Position numbers and translations under genes: made by a program. DNA of 64,000 nucleotides from Kutzneria sp. CA-103260 (lineage in GTDB: Bacteria > Actinomycetota > Actinomycetes > Mycobacteriales > Pseudonocardiaceae), in assembly GCF_018263855.1 (NCBI RefSeq), contig NZ_CP073318.1, positions 10,974,001 to 11,038,000 of the forward strand, read 5' to 3'. The number at the start of each line of letters is the position of its first letter. Within the stretch, counting starts at the first letter, position 1. The notes under the pieces are model-generated. The model was not told the origin of the DNA. It ran no database searches and was given only the letters and a program-made list of their open reading frames with translations. Positions 36,704 through 44,712 of the stretch are shown here, in pieces.

Positions 36704-36730
36704 TCGACAGGTTCGGCAACCCTGGGCACG

Positions 36731-37606
36731 ATGGGGTGTGTGAACCAGCGAGTCACCGGCCTCGCCGCGCTGGTGGCGGCGGCGTCGGTGCTGGTCGTCG
36801 CGTGCGGCGGCCCCGATGAGCCGGCTCCGACCACGTCCTCGCGGCCGGCCGAGTCCGCGACCCTGAAACGAATGACCGACCGTGGCAAGATCATTATCGG
36901 CCTGCGGGCCGATACTCCCGGGCTGGCCCACCGCAATCCCGCTTCCGGCGAATACAGCGGTTTCGAAGTGGCCCTGGGGCAGTTGATCGCCACCGGGCTG
37001 GGGCTGTCAGCCAAGCAGGTGACGTTCACGCAGCTGACCGCCGACACCGCGCTGCCCTCGGTCGCCGCCGGCACGGTCGACATCTTCCTCGGCGGGGCCA
37101 CCGCCGACCGGGCCAAGCAAGCCGGGCTGCTCACCGCCGGGCCCTACCTCACCGCCGGCCTCGGCCTGCTGTACCGGAAGTCCGGTCCCAGCGTCACCGA
37201 CGCGGCCACCGCCGCCGGCCGCAAGGTCTGCACCGTGTCCAACTCGCCCGAGCAGACCCTGGCCCGCGACGCCAAACTCACCGACCCGGAGAAGCTGGTG
37301 ACCAGCACCTCGGTCGGGGACTGCGTCGACGAACTGGGCTCCGGCGGCGTGGACGCCGTCGCCGACTTCCTGCCCGTGGTGACGGGGTATGCGGCCGCCG
37401 ATCCCGCCAACCTGGCTGCCACGGCGTTGGCGGCTCCCAAGCCGGTGGACTACGTCATCGCGTTGCCTGGTGGGGACACGGGGTTGAAGGAGCGGCTGAC
37501 CCGGATCATCCGCACGGCAGTCACCGACGGCACCTGGCAGCGCGACTACGACCAGAACCTGGGAGCGGTCGGCCCGAAACCCGCCCCGCCCTCAATCCCC
37601 AGCTGA
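36731..37606 (+). CDS. Solitary glutamate-type ABC substrate-binding lipoprotein
   Basis: 291-residue periplasmic-binding-protein family 3 protein. A signal peptide ends in a lipobox (SVLVVAC-GG), so it is membrane-anchored at the cell surface. The mature part has GKIIIGLRADTPGLAH, the family-3 opening, then SGFEVALGQLIA and DIFLGGATADRAK. It resembles GluB but stands alone 100 bp from and convergent with the gluABCD operon, without its own permease. The start could also be a GTG three codons later (VNQRVTG); no clear ribosome site is seen. It could feed the adjacent permeases or a sensor. Confidence 0.82.
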   Translation: MGCVNQRVTGLAALVAAASVLVVACGGPDEPAPTTSSRPAESATLKRMTDRGKIIIGLRADTPGLAHRNPASGEYSGFEVALGQLIATGLGLSAKQVTFTQLTADTALPSVAAGTVDIFLGGATADRAKQAGLLTAGPYLTAGLGLLYRKSGPSVTDAATAAGRKVCTVSNSPEQTLARDAKLTDPEKLVTSTSVGDCVDELGSGGVDAVADFLPVVTGYAAADPANLAATALAAPKPVDYVIALPGGDTGLKERLTRIIRTAVTDGTWQRDYDQNLGAVGPKPAPPSIPS

Positions 37607-37611
37607 ACCCC

Positions 37612-37700
37612 CGCGAGTCCCGCTCTCAGGCAACTGAAACACAGGTTCCGGAGAGTTCTGACGGAACCGGCATTTCATGTGCCCGAGAGCGGGACTCGCG
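37612..37700. terminator. Bidirectional inverted repeat between binding protein and gluD
   Basis: CGCGAGTCCCGCTCTC (37612-37627) pairs exactly with GAGAGCGGGACTCGCG (37685-37700), with an inner GGTTCCG/CGGAACC stem in between. It lies between the two convergent stop codons and can end both transcripts. Confidence 0.8.
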
Positions 37701-37702
37701 TT

Positions 37703-38602
37703 TTACAGCGCGTCGGCGACTGGGAGGTCGGCGGCGGGGACGGCGGTGGTGCTGGCCGCGCCGACCGGGCGGGCGGAGCTGCGGCCGCGGCGGGAGAGGC
37801 GTTGCTCCAGGAGGGCGGCCAGGCGGGTGACGATCCAGTTCACCACCACGTAGATCAGGCCGATGACGATCAGCGTGGGGATGGTGTTGCCGAAGTTGGC
37901 CGGCAGGATCCGATAGTTGCTCAGCAGGTCCGAGAACGACAGGATCGTGCTGCCCAGCGCGGTGTCCTTCACGACCACCACCAGCTGGCTGACGATGGCC
38001 GGCAGCATCACGGTGACGGCCTGCGGCAGCAGGATCGTCAGCATGGTCTGGGTCTTGCGCAGCCCCAGCGCGTACGCCGCCTCGGACTGGCCTCGCGGCA
38101 GCGAGGAGATGCCGGCCCGGAACACCTCGGCCAGCACCGAGCCGTTGTACAGCACCAGACCCGTCACCACGGCGAACAGCGGCCGGATGTCGGAGTCGAT
38201 GTCGGTGTACCAGACGTAGAAGAAGTTGGCGAACAGCATCAGCATCAGCACCGGGATGGCCCGGCAGAGCTCGACGACCACGCCGGCCGGCACCCGGATC
38301 CAGGCGTGCTCGGACAGCCGGGCGATGCCGAAGACCGCGCCCAGCGGCAGCGCGATGACGATCGCCAGCAGCGCGGCCAGCAGCGTGGTGCCCAGACCCG
38401 GCAGCAGGTACTCGGTCCAGGTGTCGCCGGACAGGAACGGGCTCCACATCTTCGCCGTGAACTGGCCCTTGTCGTTGAGGGCCGAGAACACCAGCCAGGC
38501 CACCGCGGCCAGCACGACCAGGAACACCACGGTGTAGACCGCGTTGCGGACCTTGGCCTTCGGGCCGGGCGCGTCGTAGAGGACGGAGGGCGCGTCGCTC
38601 AC
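37703..38602 (-). CDS. gluD: Glutamate ABC transporter permease GluD
   Basis: 299-residue inner-membrane permease of the polar amino acid family (HisMQ type). The GTG (VSDAPSVLYDAPG) has GAGG 7 bases upstream; a GTG two codons earlier is possible. The EAA loop is GQSEAAYALGLRKTQTMLTILLPQA (quoted in part: EAAYALGLRKTQTM). There are about five to six transmembrane helices, and an extended hydrophilic C-terminus (LSRRGRSSARPVGAAS). It lies 73 bp after gluC in the same operon. Confidence 0.92.
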   Translation of the reverse strand: MSDAPSVLYDAPGPKAKVRNAVYTVVFLVVLAAVAWLVFSALNDKGQFTAKMWSPFLSGDTWTEYLLPGLGTTLLAALLAIVIALPLGAVFGIARLSEHAWIRVPAGVVVELCRAIPVLMLMLFANFFYVWYTDIDSDIRPLFAVVTGLVLYNGSVLAEVFRAGISSLPRGQSEAAYALGLRKTQTMLTILLPQAVTVMLPAIVSQLVVVVKDTALGSTILSFSDLLSNYRILPANFGNTIPTLIVIGLIYVVVNWIVTRLAALLEQRLSRRGRSSARPVGAASTTAVPAADLPVADAL

Positions 38603-38675
38603 TTCCACACCTCGCTAGCGCTCGGTGTGCGCGTTCGCGCGCGCTCTGCGTTGAATGATTCGCTCGCAAGCTCGC

Positions 38676-39353
38676 TCATCGCTTCACCGCCACCTTCTTG
38701 GACAGCCAGCCCAGCAGCAGGCCGATAGGGAGGGTCAGGATCACGAAGCCGAGCGCGAAGACGCTGAACACGAGCAGGCCGGCCTGGCCCTCGTTCTCCA
38801 GCATCTCCTTCATCAGCAGGGAGGCCTCGGCCACGCCGATCGCGCTGGCGATGGTGGTGTTCTTGGTCAGCGCGATCAGCACGCTGGCCAGCGGCGCCAC
38901 CACCGAGCGCAGCGCCTGCGGCAGCACCACGATGGTCAGCGTCTGCATGAAGCCCAGGCCCAGCGCGCGGGCCGCCTCAGCCTGGCCGACCGGCACCGTG
39001 TTGATGCCCGAGCGCACCGCCTCGGACACGAACGTGCCGGTGTAGAGCACGAACGCCAGCACCGAGAGCCGGAAGTTGGTGATGTCCAGCGCCGACGTGG
39101 TGGTGTCGGTGGTCAGCGAGATCCCCAGCGCCTGGTACAGGCCCAGCGAGGCGCCGACCACCAGCAGCGTCAGCGGGGTGTTGCGGACGATGTTGACGTA
39201 GGCGGTGGCGAAGGCCCGCATCAGCCACACCGGGCTGACCCGCATGCCGGCCAGCACGATGCCCCAGACCAGGGCGCCGATCGCCGACCAGAACGTGAGC
39301 TGCACGGTGGTCCAGAACGCGCCGAGCAGGTCGTAGTGGCTCAGGAAGTCCAC
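38676..39353 (-). CDS. gluC: Glutamate ABC transporter permease GluC
   Basis: 225-residue permease partner of GluD. The GTG has GGAGG 8 bases upstream. HisMQ-family features: FWTTVQLTFWSAIGALVWG at the start and the EAA loop GQAEAARALGLGFMQTLT with the following VLPQALR. It is separated from gluB by a 127-bp hairpin region that likely lowers permease expression relative to the binding protein. Confidence 0.93.
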   Translation of the reverse strand: MDFLSHYDLLGAFWTTVQLTFWSAIGALVWGIVLAGMRVSPVWLMRAFATAYVNIVRNTPLTLLVVGASLGLYQALGISLTTDTTTSALDITNFRLSVLAFVLYTGTFVSEAVRSGINTVPVGQAEAARALGLGFMQTLTIVVLPQALRSVVAPLASVLIALTKNTTIASAIGVAEASLLMKEMLENEGQAGLLVFSVFALGFVILTLPIGLLLGWLSKKVAVKR

Positions 39354-39391
39354 CTGGCAAGCCTCCGTTTTCTCCGCGCGTTCCGCGCGGG

Positions 39392-39518
39392 GCGAGGCCG
39401 CTCGTGACCGGTGCCTTCCTTAGCCGGATTTCGATCGCCGCGTCGGCGCAGGTGGTGGGTTGCGTCGGGGTGCGGCGATCGAAATCCGGCGACAGTCCAG
39501 GCACCGGCGCGGCCTCGC
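39392..39518 (-). promoter_or_regulatory. Large inverted repeat inside the glu operon (attenuator)
   Basis: Core arms GCCGGATTTCGATCGCCGC (39423-39441) and its exact complement (39472-39490) are 19 bp. They are extended by CCGGTGCCT (39409-39417) with AGGCACCGG (39499-39507) and by GCGAGGCCG with CGGCCTCGC further out. It lies between the gluB stop and the gluC start. A structure this stable should stop or slow part of the transcript and stabilise the gluA-gluB message. Confidence 0.75.
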
Positions 39519-39528
39519 GGTCAGGCGA

Positions 39529-40380
39529 TCACTTCTCGGTGATGGCCGGCTGGTCCGGGACCTTGAAGTCGGCGCCGAAGTTCTTCTTCAGCGCGGCGGC
39601 CCAGGAGCCGTCCTGCTCCATGTTCTGGATGTAGCTGTCCAGCGCCTGCTGGGTCTTGGTGTCGCCCTTCTTGAAGCCGATGCCGTACGGCTCCGAGGTG
39701 AAGGTCTTGCCCACGACCTTGAGCTTGCCGACGTTGGCCGGCTGGGAGGCGTAGCCCTGCAGGATGATGTTGTCGGTGGTGATCGCGTCGATGGTGCCGT
39801 TGAGCAGGCCGGTGATGCACTCGGAGTAGCCGCCGTACTGCTGCAGCGACACGTCGTTGGCCCACTTGGTCTTCACGGTCTGCGCCGACGTCGAGCCGGA
39901 CACCGAGCACAGCTTCTTGCCGTTGAGCGAGTCCGGGCCGGTGATGGCGGTGTTGTCGGCCTTGACCAGCAGGTCCTGCCCGGCGACGAAGTACGGGCCG
40001 GCGAAGGAGACCTTCTGCTTGCGGTTGTCGTTGATCGTGTAGCTGGCGATCACCAGGTCCACGTCGCCCTGGGCGATGAGGTCCTCGCGCTGGGCCGACG
40101 GCGCCTGCTTGAAGGTGATGTTCTTCGGGTCGACGCCCATCTTCTTGGCCACGTAGTCGGCCACGTCGATGTCGAAGCCGGTGTAGCTGTCGCCGGTCTT
40201 CAGGCCGATGCCGGGCTGGTCGAACTTGATGCCGATGGTCAGCTTGTTGGCCGCCTTGGCGCGGTCGACGAGGGAGTCGCCGCCGGCGGCCGCCTGCTGG
40301 CTCTTCCCACCGCAGGCGGTCACGGCCAGCGCCAGCGCGGCCACCAGTGCGCCTGCGCGCAGAACCGGGCTCAACCGCAT
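39529..40380 (-). CDS. gluB: Glutamate ABC transporter binding lipoprotein GluB
   Basis: 283-residue family-3 solute-binding lipoprotein. The ATG MRLSPVLRAG follows GAGGAAC; the lipobox is LAVTAC with Cys at about 23. Mature-domain motifs: KLTIGIKFDQPGIGL, GFDIDVADYVAKKMG, and QGDVDLVIASYTINDNRK. Second lobe: KKLCSVSGSTSAQTV. It delivers glutamate to GluCD. It is 31 bp downstream of gluA. Confidence 0.93.
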   Translation of the reverse strand: MRLSPVLRAGALVAALALAVTACGGKSQQAAAGGDSLVDRAKAANKLTIGIKFDQPGIGLKTGDSYTGFDIDVADYVAKKMGVDPKNITFKQAPSAQREDLIAQGDVDLVIASYTINDNRKQKVSFAGPYFVAGQDLLVKADNTAITGPDSLNGKKLCSVSGSTSAQTVKTKWANDVSLQQYGGYSECITGLLNGTIDAITTDNIILQGYASQPANVGKLKVVGKTFTSEPYGIGFKKGDTKTQQALDSYIQNMEQDGSWAAALKKNFGADFKVPDQPAITEK

Positions 40381-40411
40381 GATGTCTCGTTCCTCTCGGG
40401 CAGTGGGCAAA

Positions 40412-41167
40412 TCAGTGGCTGAGGATCTTGCCGAGGAAGTCGCGCGCCCGCTCGGACTTGGGCGCGGTGAAGAAGTCCTCGGTGGCGGCGTCCTCGACGA
40501 TCTCGCCGTCGGCCATGAACACCACGCGGTCGGACGCGCGGCGGGCGAAGCCCATCTCGTGGGTGACCACGAGCATCGTCATGCCGTCGCGGGCCAGCGA
40601 CGTCATCACGTCCAGCACCTCGTTGACGACCTCGGGGTCCAGCGCCGAGGTGGGCTCGTCGAACAGCATCACCTTGGGCTTCATGTTCAGCGCCCGGGCG
40701 ATCGCGGCCCGCTGCTGCTGCCCGCCGGACAGCTGCGCGGGGTACTTGTCGGCCTGGTTGGCGATGCCGACCCGCTCCAGCAGTTCCATGCCGGTCTGGC
40801 GGGCCTGGGCCGAGGCGACGCCGCGCACCTTGACCGGCGCCAGCATCACGTTCTCGATGATCGTCTTGTGCGCGAACAGGTTGAACGACTGGAACACCAT
40901 GCCCACGTCGGCCCGCAGCCGGGCCAGCGCCTTGCCCTCGGCCGGCACCGGCTGGCCGTCCACCTCGATGGCGCCGCTGTCGATCGGCTCCAGCCGGTTG
41001 ATCGTGCGGCACAGCGTCGACTTGCCGGAGCCGGACGGGCCCAGCACCACGACGACCTGCCCCTTGGGCACCTCGAGGTCGATGGCCTTGAGCACGTGCA
41101 GCGGACCGAAGAACTTGTCCACGCCCGCCATCCTGATCATCGGCGGCGTCGCGCCGGCAGCAGACAT
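40412..41167 (-). CDS. gluA: Glutamate ABC transporter ATPase GluA
   Basis: 251-residue nucleotide-binding subunit. The ATG has GGAGG just upstream. Walker A GPSGSGKST (about 43-51), Q-loop VFQSFNLF, signature LSGGQQQRAAIARAL, Walker B VMLFDEPTSALDPE and the switch His in VVTHEMG. Polar amino acid (GlnQ) subfamily. First gene of gluABCD, which in corynebacteria also lies between recX and miaB. Confidence 0.95.
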   Translation of the reverse strand: MSAAGATPPMIRMAGVDKFFGPLHVLKAIDLEVPKGQVVVVLGPSGSGKSTLCRTINRLEPIDSGAIEVDGQPVPAEGKALARLRADVGMVFQSFNLFAHKTIIENVMLAPVKVRGVASAQARQTGMELLERVGIANQADKYPAQLSGGQQQRAAIARALNMKPKVMLFDEPTSALDPEVVNEVLDVMTSLARDGMTMLVVTHEMGFARRASDRVVFMADGEIVEDAATEDFFTAPKSERARDFLGKILSH

Positions 41168-41530
41168 CGATCCTCCAGCAACGCAAAGGGGGCGGGTGTT
41201 GGCGGAAACCTAGGGGCAGGCGTCAACACCAGTCCAGGCGGCTTGACCAAGACTTAGGGTTGCAGCTCCGTCACGCAGCCTAGCGGCCGTCCGACCCGGC
41301 TGTGACGGACGCTCGACATCGCCCGGCGTGTCCATAGTGGAGGAACGGGCCCGCCGGCCGGTCAATGGAGCGAGTGTAAAGACTCGGCAAACTCTTGACT
41401 GTCGAATCGATGGCGTTCACCCGTTCGGAGTAGTGACGTTCGAGACCCCCGCCGGACGTGTGACCCCAGCCACCTAGAGTTGTGGCCTACCCCGCCGCAC
41501 GGTCGGGGCGGACACGGGGAGGTGCCACAG
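41168..41530. other. Divergent promoter region gluA / response regulator
   Basis: About 360 bp with no gene. It contains a TTGACT (41394-41399) directed to the regulator side and TTGACG on the minus strand towards gluA. No clear operator palindrome is recognised. Confidence 0.4.
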
Positions 41531-42229
41531 GTGCGGGTACTGCTCGTCGAGGACGACGACCGGGTCGCCGACGCGCTGCTGCCGGCCCTGGCCAGGCGGG
41601 GGCTCACGGTGGACCGGCTGGCCACCGGGCGGGGCGTGCTCGACCGGCTGGCCGGCGTCGACGTCGTGCTGCTGGACCTCGGCCTGCCCGACATCGACGG
41701 CATCACGCTGTGCCGCCAGGTCCGGGCGGCCAGCGACGTGGCGATCATCGTGGTGTCGGCCCGCGGCGAGGTGGACGACCGGATCCTCGGGCTGCACGCC
41801 GGGGCCGACGACTACCTGGTCAAGCCGTACGACGTGGGCGAGTTGGTGGCCCGCGTGCACGCGGTGCGCCGCCGGCGCGGCGACGCGGTGCCCGGGGCCG
41901 GCGGCGGCACCGCCGGCGTGGTGCAGGTCGGGGACGTGCACATCGACCTGGTGCGGCACCAGGTGACCGTGGCCGACGAGCCGATCACCCTGTCCCGCAA
42001 GGAGTTCCAGGTGCTGGCGCTGGTGGTCGGCGCGGGCGGCGCGGTGTGCACCCGGGAGCGGATCATCGCCGAGGTGTGGGGCCGCAGCTGGGCCGGCGCC
42101 AACCGGACGCTGGACGTGCACGTGGCCACACTGCGCACCAAGCTGGGCCGGCCGGCGCTGGTGGAGACGGTGCGCGGGGTCGGCTACCGGCTCACCGCCG
42201 ACGGTCAGGCCGGGGCCGGGGCCGGCTGA
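41531..42229 (+). CDS. OmpR/PhoB-type response regulator
   Basis: 232-residue two-component regulator. The GTG (VRVLLVEDDDRVADAL) has GGGGAGG about 8 bases upstream; a GTG three codons earlier sits on the ribosome site itself. The receiver domain (1-120) has the acidic pair EDD, phospho-Asp 49 in LLDLGLPD, and the Lys in YLVKPYDVGEL. The winged-helix DNA-binding domain (about 140-225) has LSRKEFQVLALVV and RTLDVHVATLRTKLG. It is followed after 1 bp by the kinase gene. Target genes are not visible; the convergent TAXI gene is a candidate. Confidence 0.92.
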   Translation: MRVLLVEDDDRVADALLPALARRGLTVDRLATGRGVLDRLAGVDVVLLDLGLPDIDGITLCRQVRAASDVAIIVVSARGEVDDRILGLHAGADDYLVKPYDVGELVARVHAVRRRRGDAVPGAGGGTAGVVQVGDVHIDLVRHQVTVADEPITLSRKEFQVLALVVGAGGAVCTRERIIAEVWGRSWAGANRTLDVHVATLRTKLGRPALVETVRGVGYRLTADGQAGAGAG

Positions 42230-42230
42230 G

Positions 42231-43634
42231 GTGCGCACCCGGCTGCTCGGCAGCTTCGTCACCGTCGTCGCGATCCTGATGCTGGGCCTGGGCATTCCGC
42301 TGGCCCTGACCTTCGCGCAGAACCTGCAGAGCGCGCTGTTCGTGGACCGGGCGGCCGACACCAGCCGGTACGCCTCGCTGTCGCAGCGGCAGCTGGAGCA
42401 GGGCGGCAAGGATCTGGGCCTGCAGGACCAGCTGACCAGCTACTACGACGTGTACGACGTCTCGGTCTCCGTGTTCGACCGCGGCGACCAGGATCCGAAC
42501 GGCTCGTTCCGCGCGCTGGCCTCCTCCGGGTCCCGGATCGACCCGACCGACGCGATGGTGCGCGAGGACCTGGTCAACGCCCGCGCCGGCCGTGGCACCC
42601 AGCAGGAGACGCTGCTGATGCCCTGGAACGGCGCGCCGATGGTGGTCGCCGAGCCGGTGCTGATCAACGGCGAGGTGCGCGGAGTGGTCGTCACCTCCTC
42701 GCCGACCGAGCGCACCCGGACGCTGATCTGGCTGTCCTGGGCGGCGATCCTGGTCGGCGGCGTGCTCGCGGTCGGGCTGGCCGTGCTGGTGGCGCTGCCG
42801 CTGGTGCGCTGGATGCTGCGCCCGGTTCTGTTGCTGGACAACGCCACCGCCGCCCTGCTGCCGGCGATCGTCAACGGGCGCAAGGTGGATCCGGTCGGCA
42901 GCGACATCGGGCCGCCCGAGCTGCGCCGGCTCACCCGGTCCTTCGACCAGATGGCGGTCAGCGTCAGCGACGTGCTCGCCGCGCAGCGGGCCTTCGTCGC
43001 CGACGCCTCGCACCAGCTGCGCAATCCGTTGACCGCGCTGCGAATCCGGCTGTCCAATCTGGAGGGTCACGTCGATCCGGACGTGCAGGAGCAGCAGGCC
43101 GCCGCGCTGGAGGAGGCCGACCGGCTCAACCGGATCCTGGACGAGCTGCTGGCCATGGCCCGGGCCGAGTCCTCCAGCGTCGACCCCGTCCCGGTCGACG
43201 TGGACCAGGCCGTGGCCGCCCGGCTGCGGGCCTGGCAGGCGGTGGCCACCGCCAAGGGGGTGGCCCTCGTGCTGGACGGCGAGCCCGGCGGGACCGCGCT
43301 CGCGCCGCCGCGTGGCGTGGAGACCGTGCTGGACGCGTTGCTGGACAACGCCTTGAAGTTCACCGGCGACGACTCACTGGTGCGGGTCGAGGTGCACCGT
43401 CGGGACGGCCGGGTGCGGCTGGCCGTGCGCGACCACGGGCCGGGGCTGCAGCCGGAGGAGCTGGAACGGGCCACCGACCGGTTCTGGCGCAGCGCCGCCC
43501 ACCAGAACGTGCGCGGCTCCGGCCTGGGGCTGGCCATCGTGCGGCTGGTCGTGGAACGGGTCGGCGGGACCGTCGAGCTGGACCTGCCCGAGGGCGGCGG
43601 CCTGCGGGTCGCCTTTGACCTGCCGGCGATCTAG
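42231..43634 (+). CDS. Sensor histidine kinase
   Basis: 467-residue membrane kinase. N-terminal helix (VTVVAILMLGLGIPLAL), an extracellular sensor region (about 30-160), a second helix (about 165-190), then a HAMP-like linker. The dimerisation motif VADASHQLRNPLTAL has the phospho-acceptor His 261. The ATPase domain holds LLDNALKFTG (N box), VRDHGPGLQPEEL (G1) and GSGLGLAIV (G2). GTG start 1 bp after the regulator stop, so coupled. It resembles TctE-type kinases paired with tricarboxylate or TAXI binding proteins. Confidence 0.92.
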   Translation: MRTRLLGSFVTVVAILMLGLGIPLALTFAQNLQSALFVDRAADTSRYASLSQRQLEQGGKDLGLQDQLTSYYDVYDVSVSVFDRGDQDPNGSFRALASSGSRIDPTDAMVREDLVNARAGRGTQQETLLMPWNGAPMVVAEPVLINGEVRGVVVTSSPTERTRTLIWLSWAAILVGGVLAVGLAVLVALPLVRWMLRPVLLLDNATAALLPAIVNGRKVDPVGSDIGPPELRRLTRSFDQMAVSVSDVLAAQRAFVADASHQLRNPLTALRIRLSNLEGHVDPDVQEQQAAALEEADRLNRILDELLAMARAESSSVDPVPVDVDQAVAARLRAWQAVATAKGVALVLDGEPGGTALAPPRGVETVLDALLDNALKFTGDDSLVRVEVHRRDGRVRLAVRDHGPGLQPEELERATDRFWRSAAHQNVRGSGLGLAIVRLVVERVGGTVELDLPEGGGLRVAFDLPAI

Positions 43635-43651
43635 ACCAAGATCAAGGCGCG

Positions 43652-43695
43652 TTTCCTGACGTTCAACGTCAGGAATGCTCCTTTCCTGACGTTCA
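43652..43695. terminator. TTCCTGACGTT hairpin with partial third copy
   Basis: TTCCTGACGTT-C-AACGTCAGGAA (43653-43675) is an 11-bp perfect palindrome. A further direct copy TTCCTGACGTTCA (43683-43695) runs into the stop codon of the TAXI gene. It separates the convergent kinase and TAXI genes. The same core occurs at 60785-60807. Confidence 0.75.
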
Positions 43696-44646
43696 GACCT
43701 TCGCCGAGCGGTAGTACGCCAGCGCGCCGTCGTGCAGGGCGATCGGCGCGGACTCGATGGCCGACCGGGGGTCGATCAGCTGCGCCGCCAGCGACACCAC
43801 CTGGTCCGAGTCGTTGGCCAGGTCGGGCTGGACGTCGAACAGGGTGCGCACCAGCGCCTCGGCCTCGTCGTCGGGCATGTTCTCGCGCACCATCAGCAGG
43901 TTGTGCACGGCCAGCGTGCTCACCGGCTTGCCGGTCTGGGCCAGCAGCGGGTACGAGGTCTGCGGCACCGTCTCCACGTTGTAGTAGCGCAGGCTCACGC
44001 TGTTGTCCTTGGTCAGGTCCAGCATCCGCAGCGTCACGTCGGGGTGGGACTTCATGGTCGCGGTGATGTCCGGCGTGGGCAGGCCGCCGGACCAGAACAG
44101 CGCGTCGCGCTGGCCGGCGACCAGGTAGCCCAGCGACTGGTGCAGGCTGTCCGTGAAGTACGTCGGGCCGGAGTCGGGCAGGCCGGCGGCCGCCAGCAGG
44201 TTCTGGGCCACGACCTTGACCCCGGAGTTCTCGCTGCCGATGGACACCGGACGGCCGCGCAGGTCGGCGAGCGTCTTGATCGGCGACTCGTTGCGCACCA
44301 GCACCTGGATGTAGTCGTCATAGATGCGGGCCAGCGCCCGCAGCCCCTTCGCGCCGTCCTTGGCCGCCGCGTCGGCGGCGACGAACGCGACGTCCGCGGT
44401 GTTGTTGTGCAGCTTGCCGAGGTTCTCCACCGAGCCGCTGGTCGTCAGCACCTTCTCGGCCACGCCGAGCCGGTCGCGCCAGGCGTCGGCCAGCTTGCCG
44501 CCCAGCGTGAAGTACACGCCGCCGGTGCCGCCGGTGGCCACCCGCAGCTGGACGCCGGACAGGCTGGATCCGCAGGCCGCCAGCGACGGCCCGGCCAGCG
44601 TCGCAGTGGCCCCTAGCACGATCAGGGCCCGTCGTGTCAGTGCCAC
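43693..44646 (-). CDS. TAXI-family TRAP transporter binding lipoprotein
   Basis: 317-residue solute-binding protein of the TAXI (TRAP-associated extracytoplasmic immunogenic) group. GTG start (VALTRRALIVLG) and a lipobox LAAC give Cys at about 25. Mature motifs: LRVATGGTGGVYFTLGGKLA (the family opening), TSGSVENLGKLHNNTADVAF, PVSIGSENSGVKVVAQNLL, and LFWSGGLPTPDI. No TRAP permease (DctQM fusion) is in the window. It is convergent with the two-component genes and may act as an accessory sensor. Confidence 0.88.
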   Translation of the reverse strand: MALTRRALIVLGATATLAGPSLAACGSSLSGVQLRVATGGTGGVYFTLGGKLADAWRDRLGVAEKVLTTSGSVENLGKLHNNTADVAFVAADAAAKDGAKGLRALARIYDDYIQVLVRNESPIKTLADLRGRPVSIGSENSGVKVVAQNLLAAAGLPDSGPTYFTDSLHQSLGYLVAGQRDALFWSGGLPTPDITATMKSHPDVTLRMLDLTKDNSVSLRYYNVETVPQTSYPLLAQTGKPVSTLAVHNLLMVRENMPDDEAEALVRTLFDVQPDLANDSDQVVSLAAQLIDPRSAIESAPIALHDGALAYYRSAKV

Positions 44647-44712
44647 CCGTCCATCCTGCCAGGAGGGGGTTCTACCCTGGGGGCCAGCGGTCGTCGGGAA
44701 GAGGTAGAAGCA

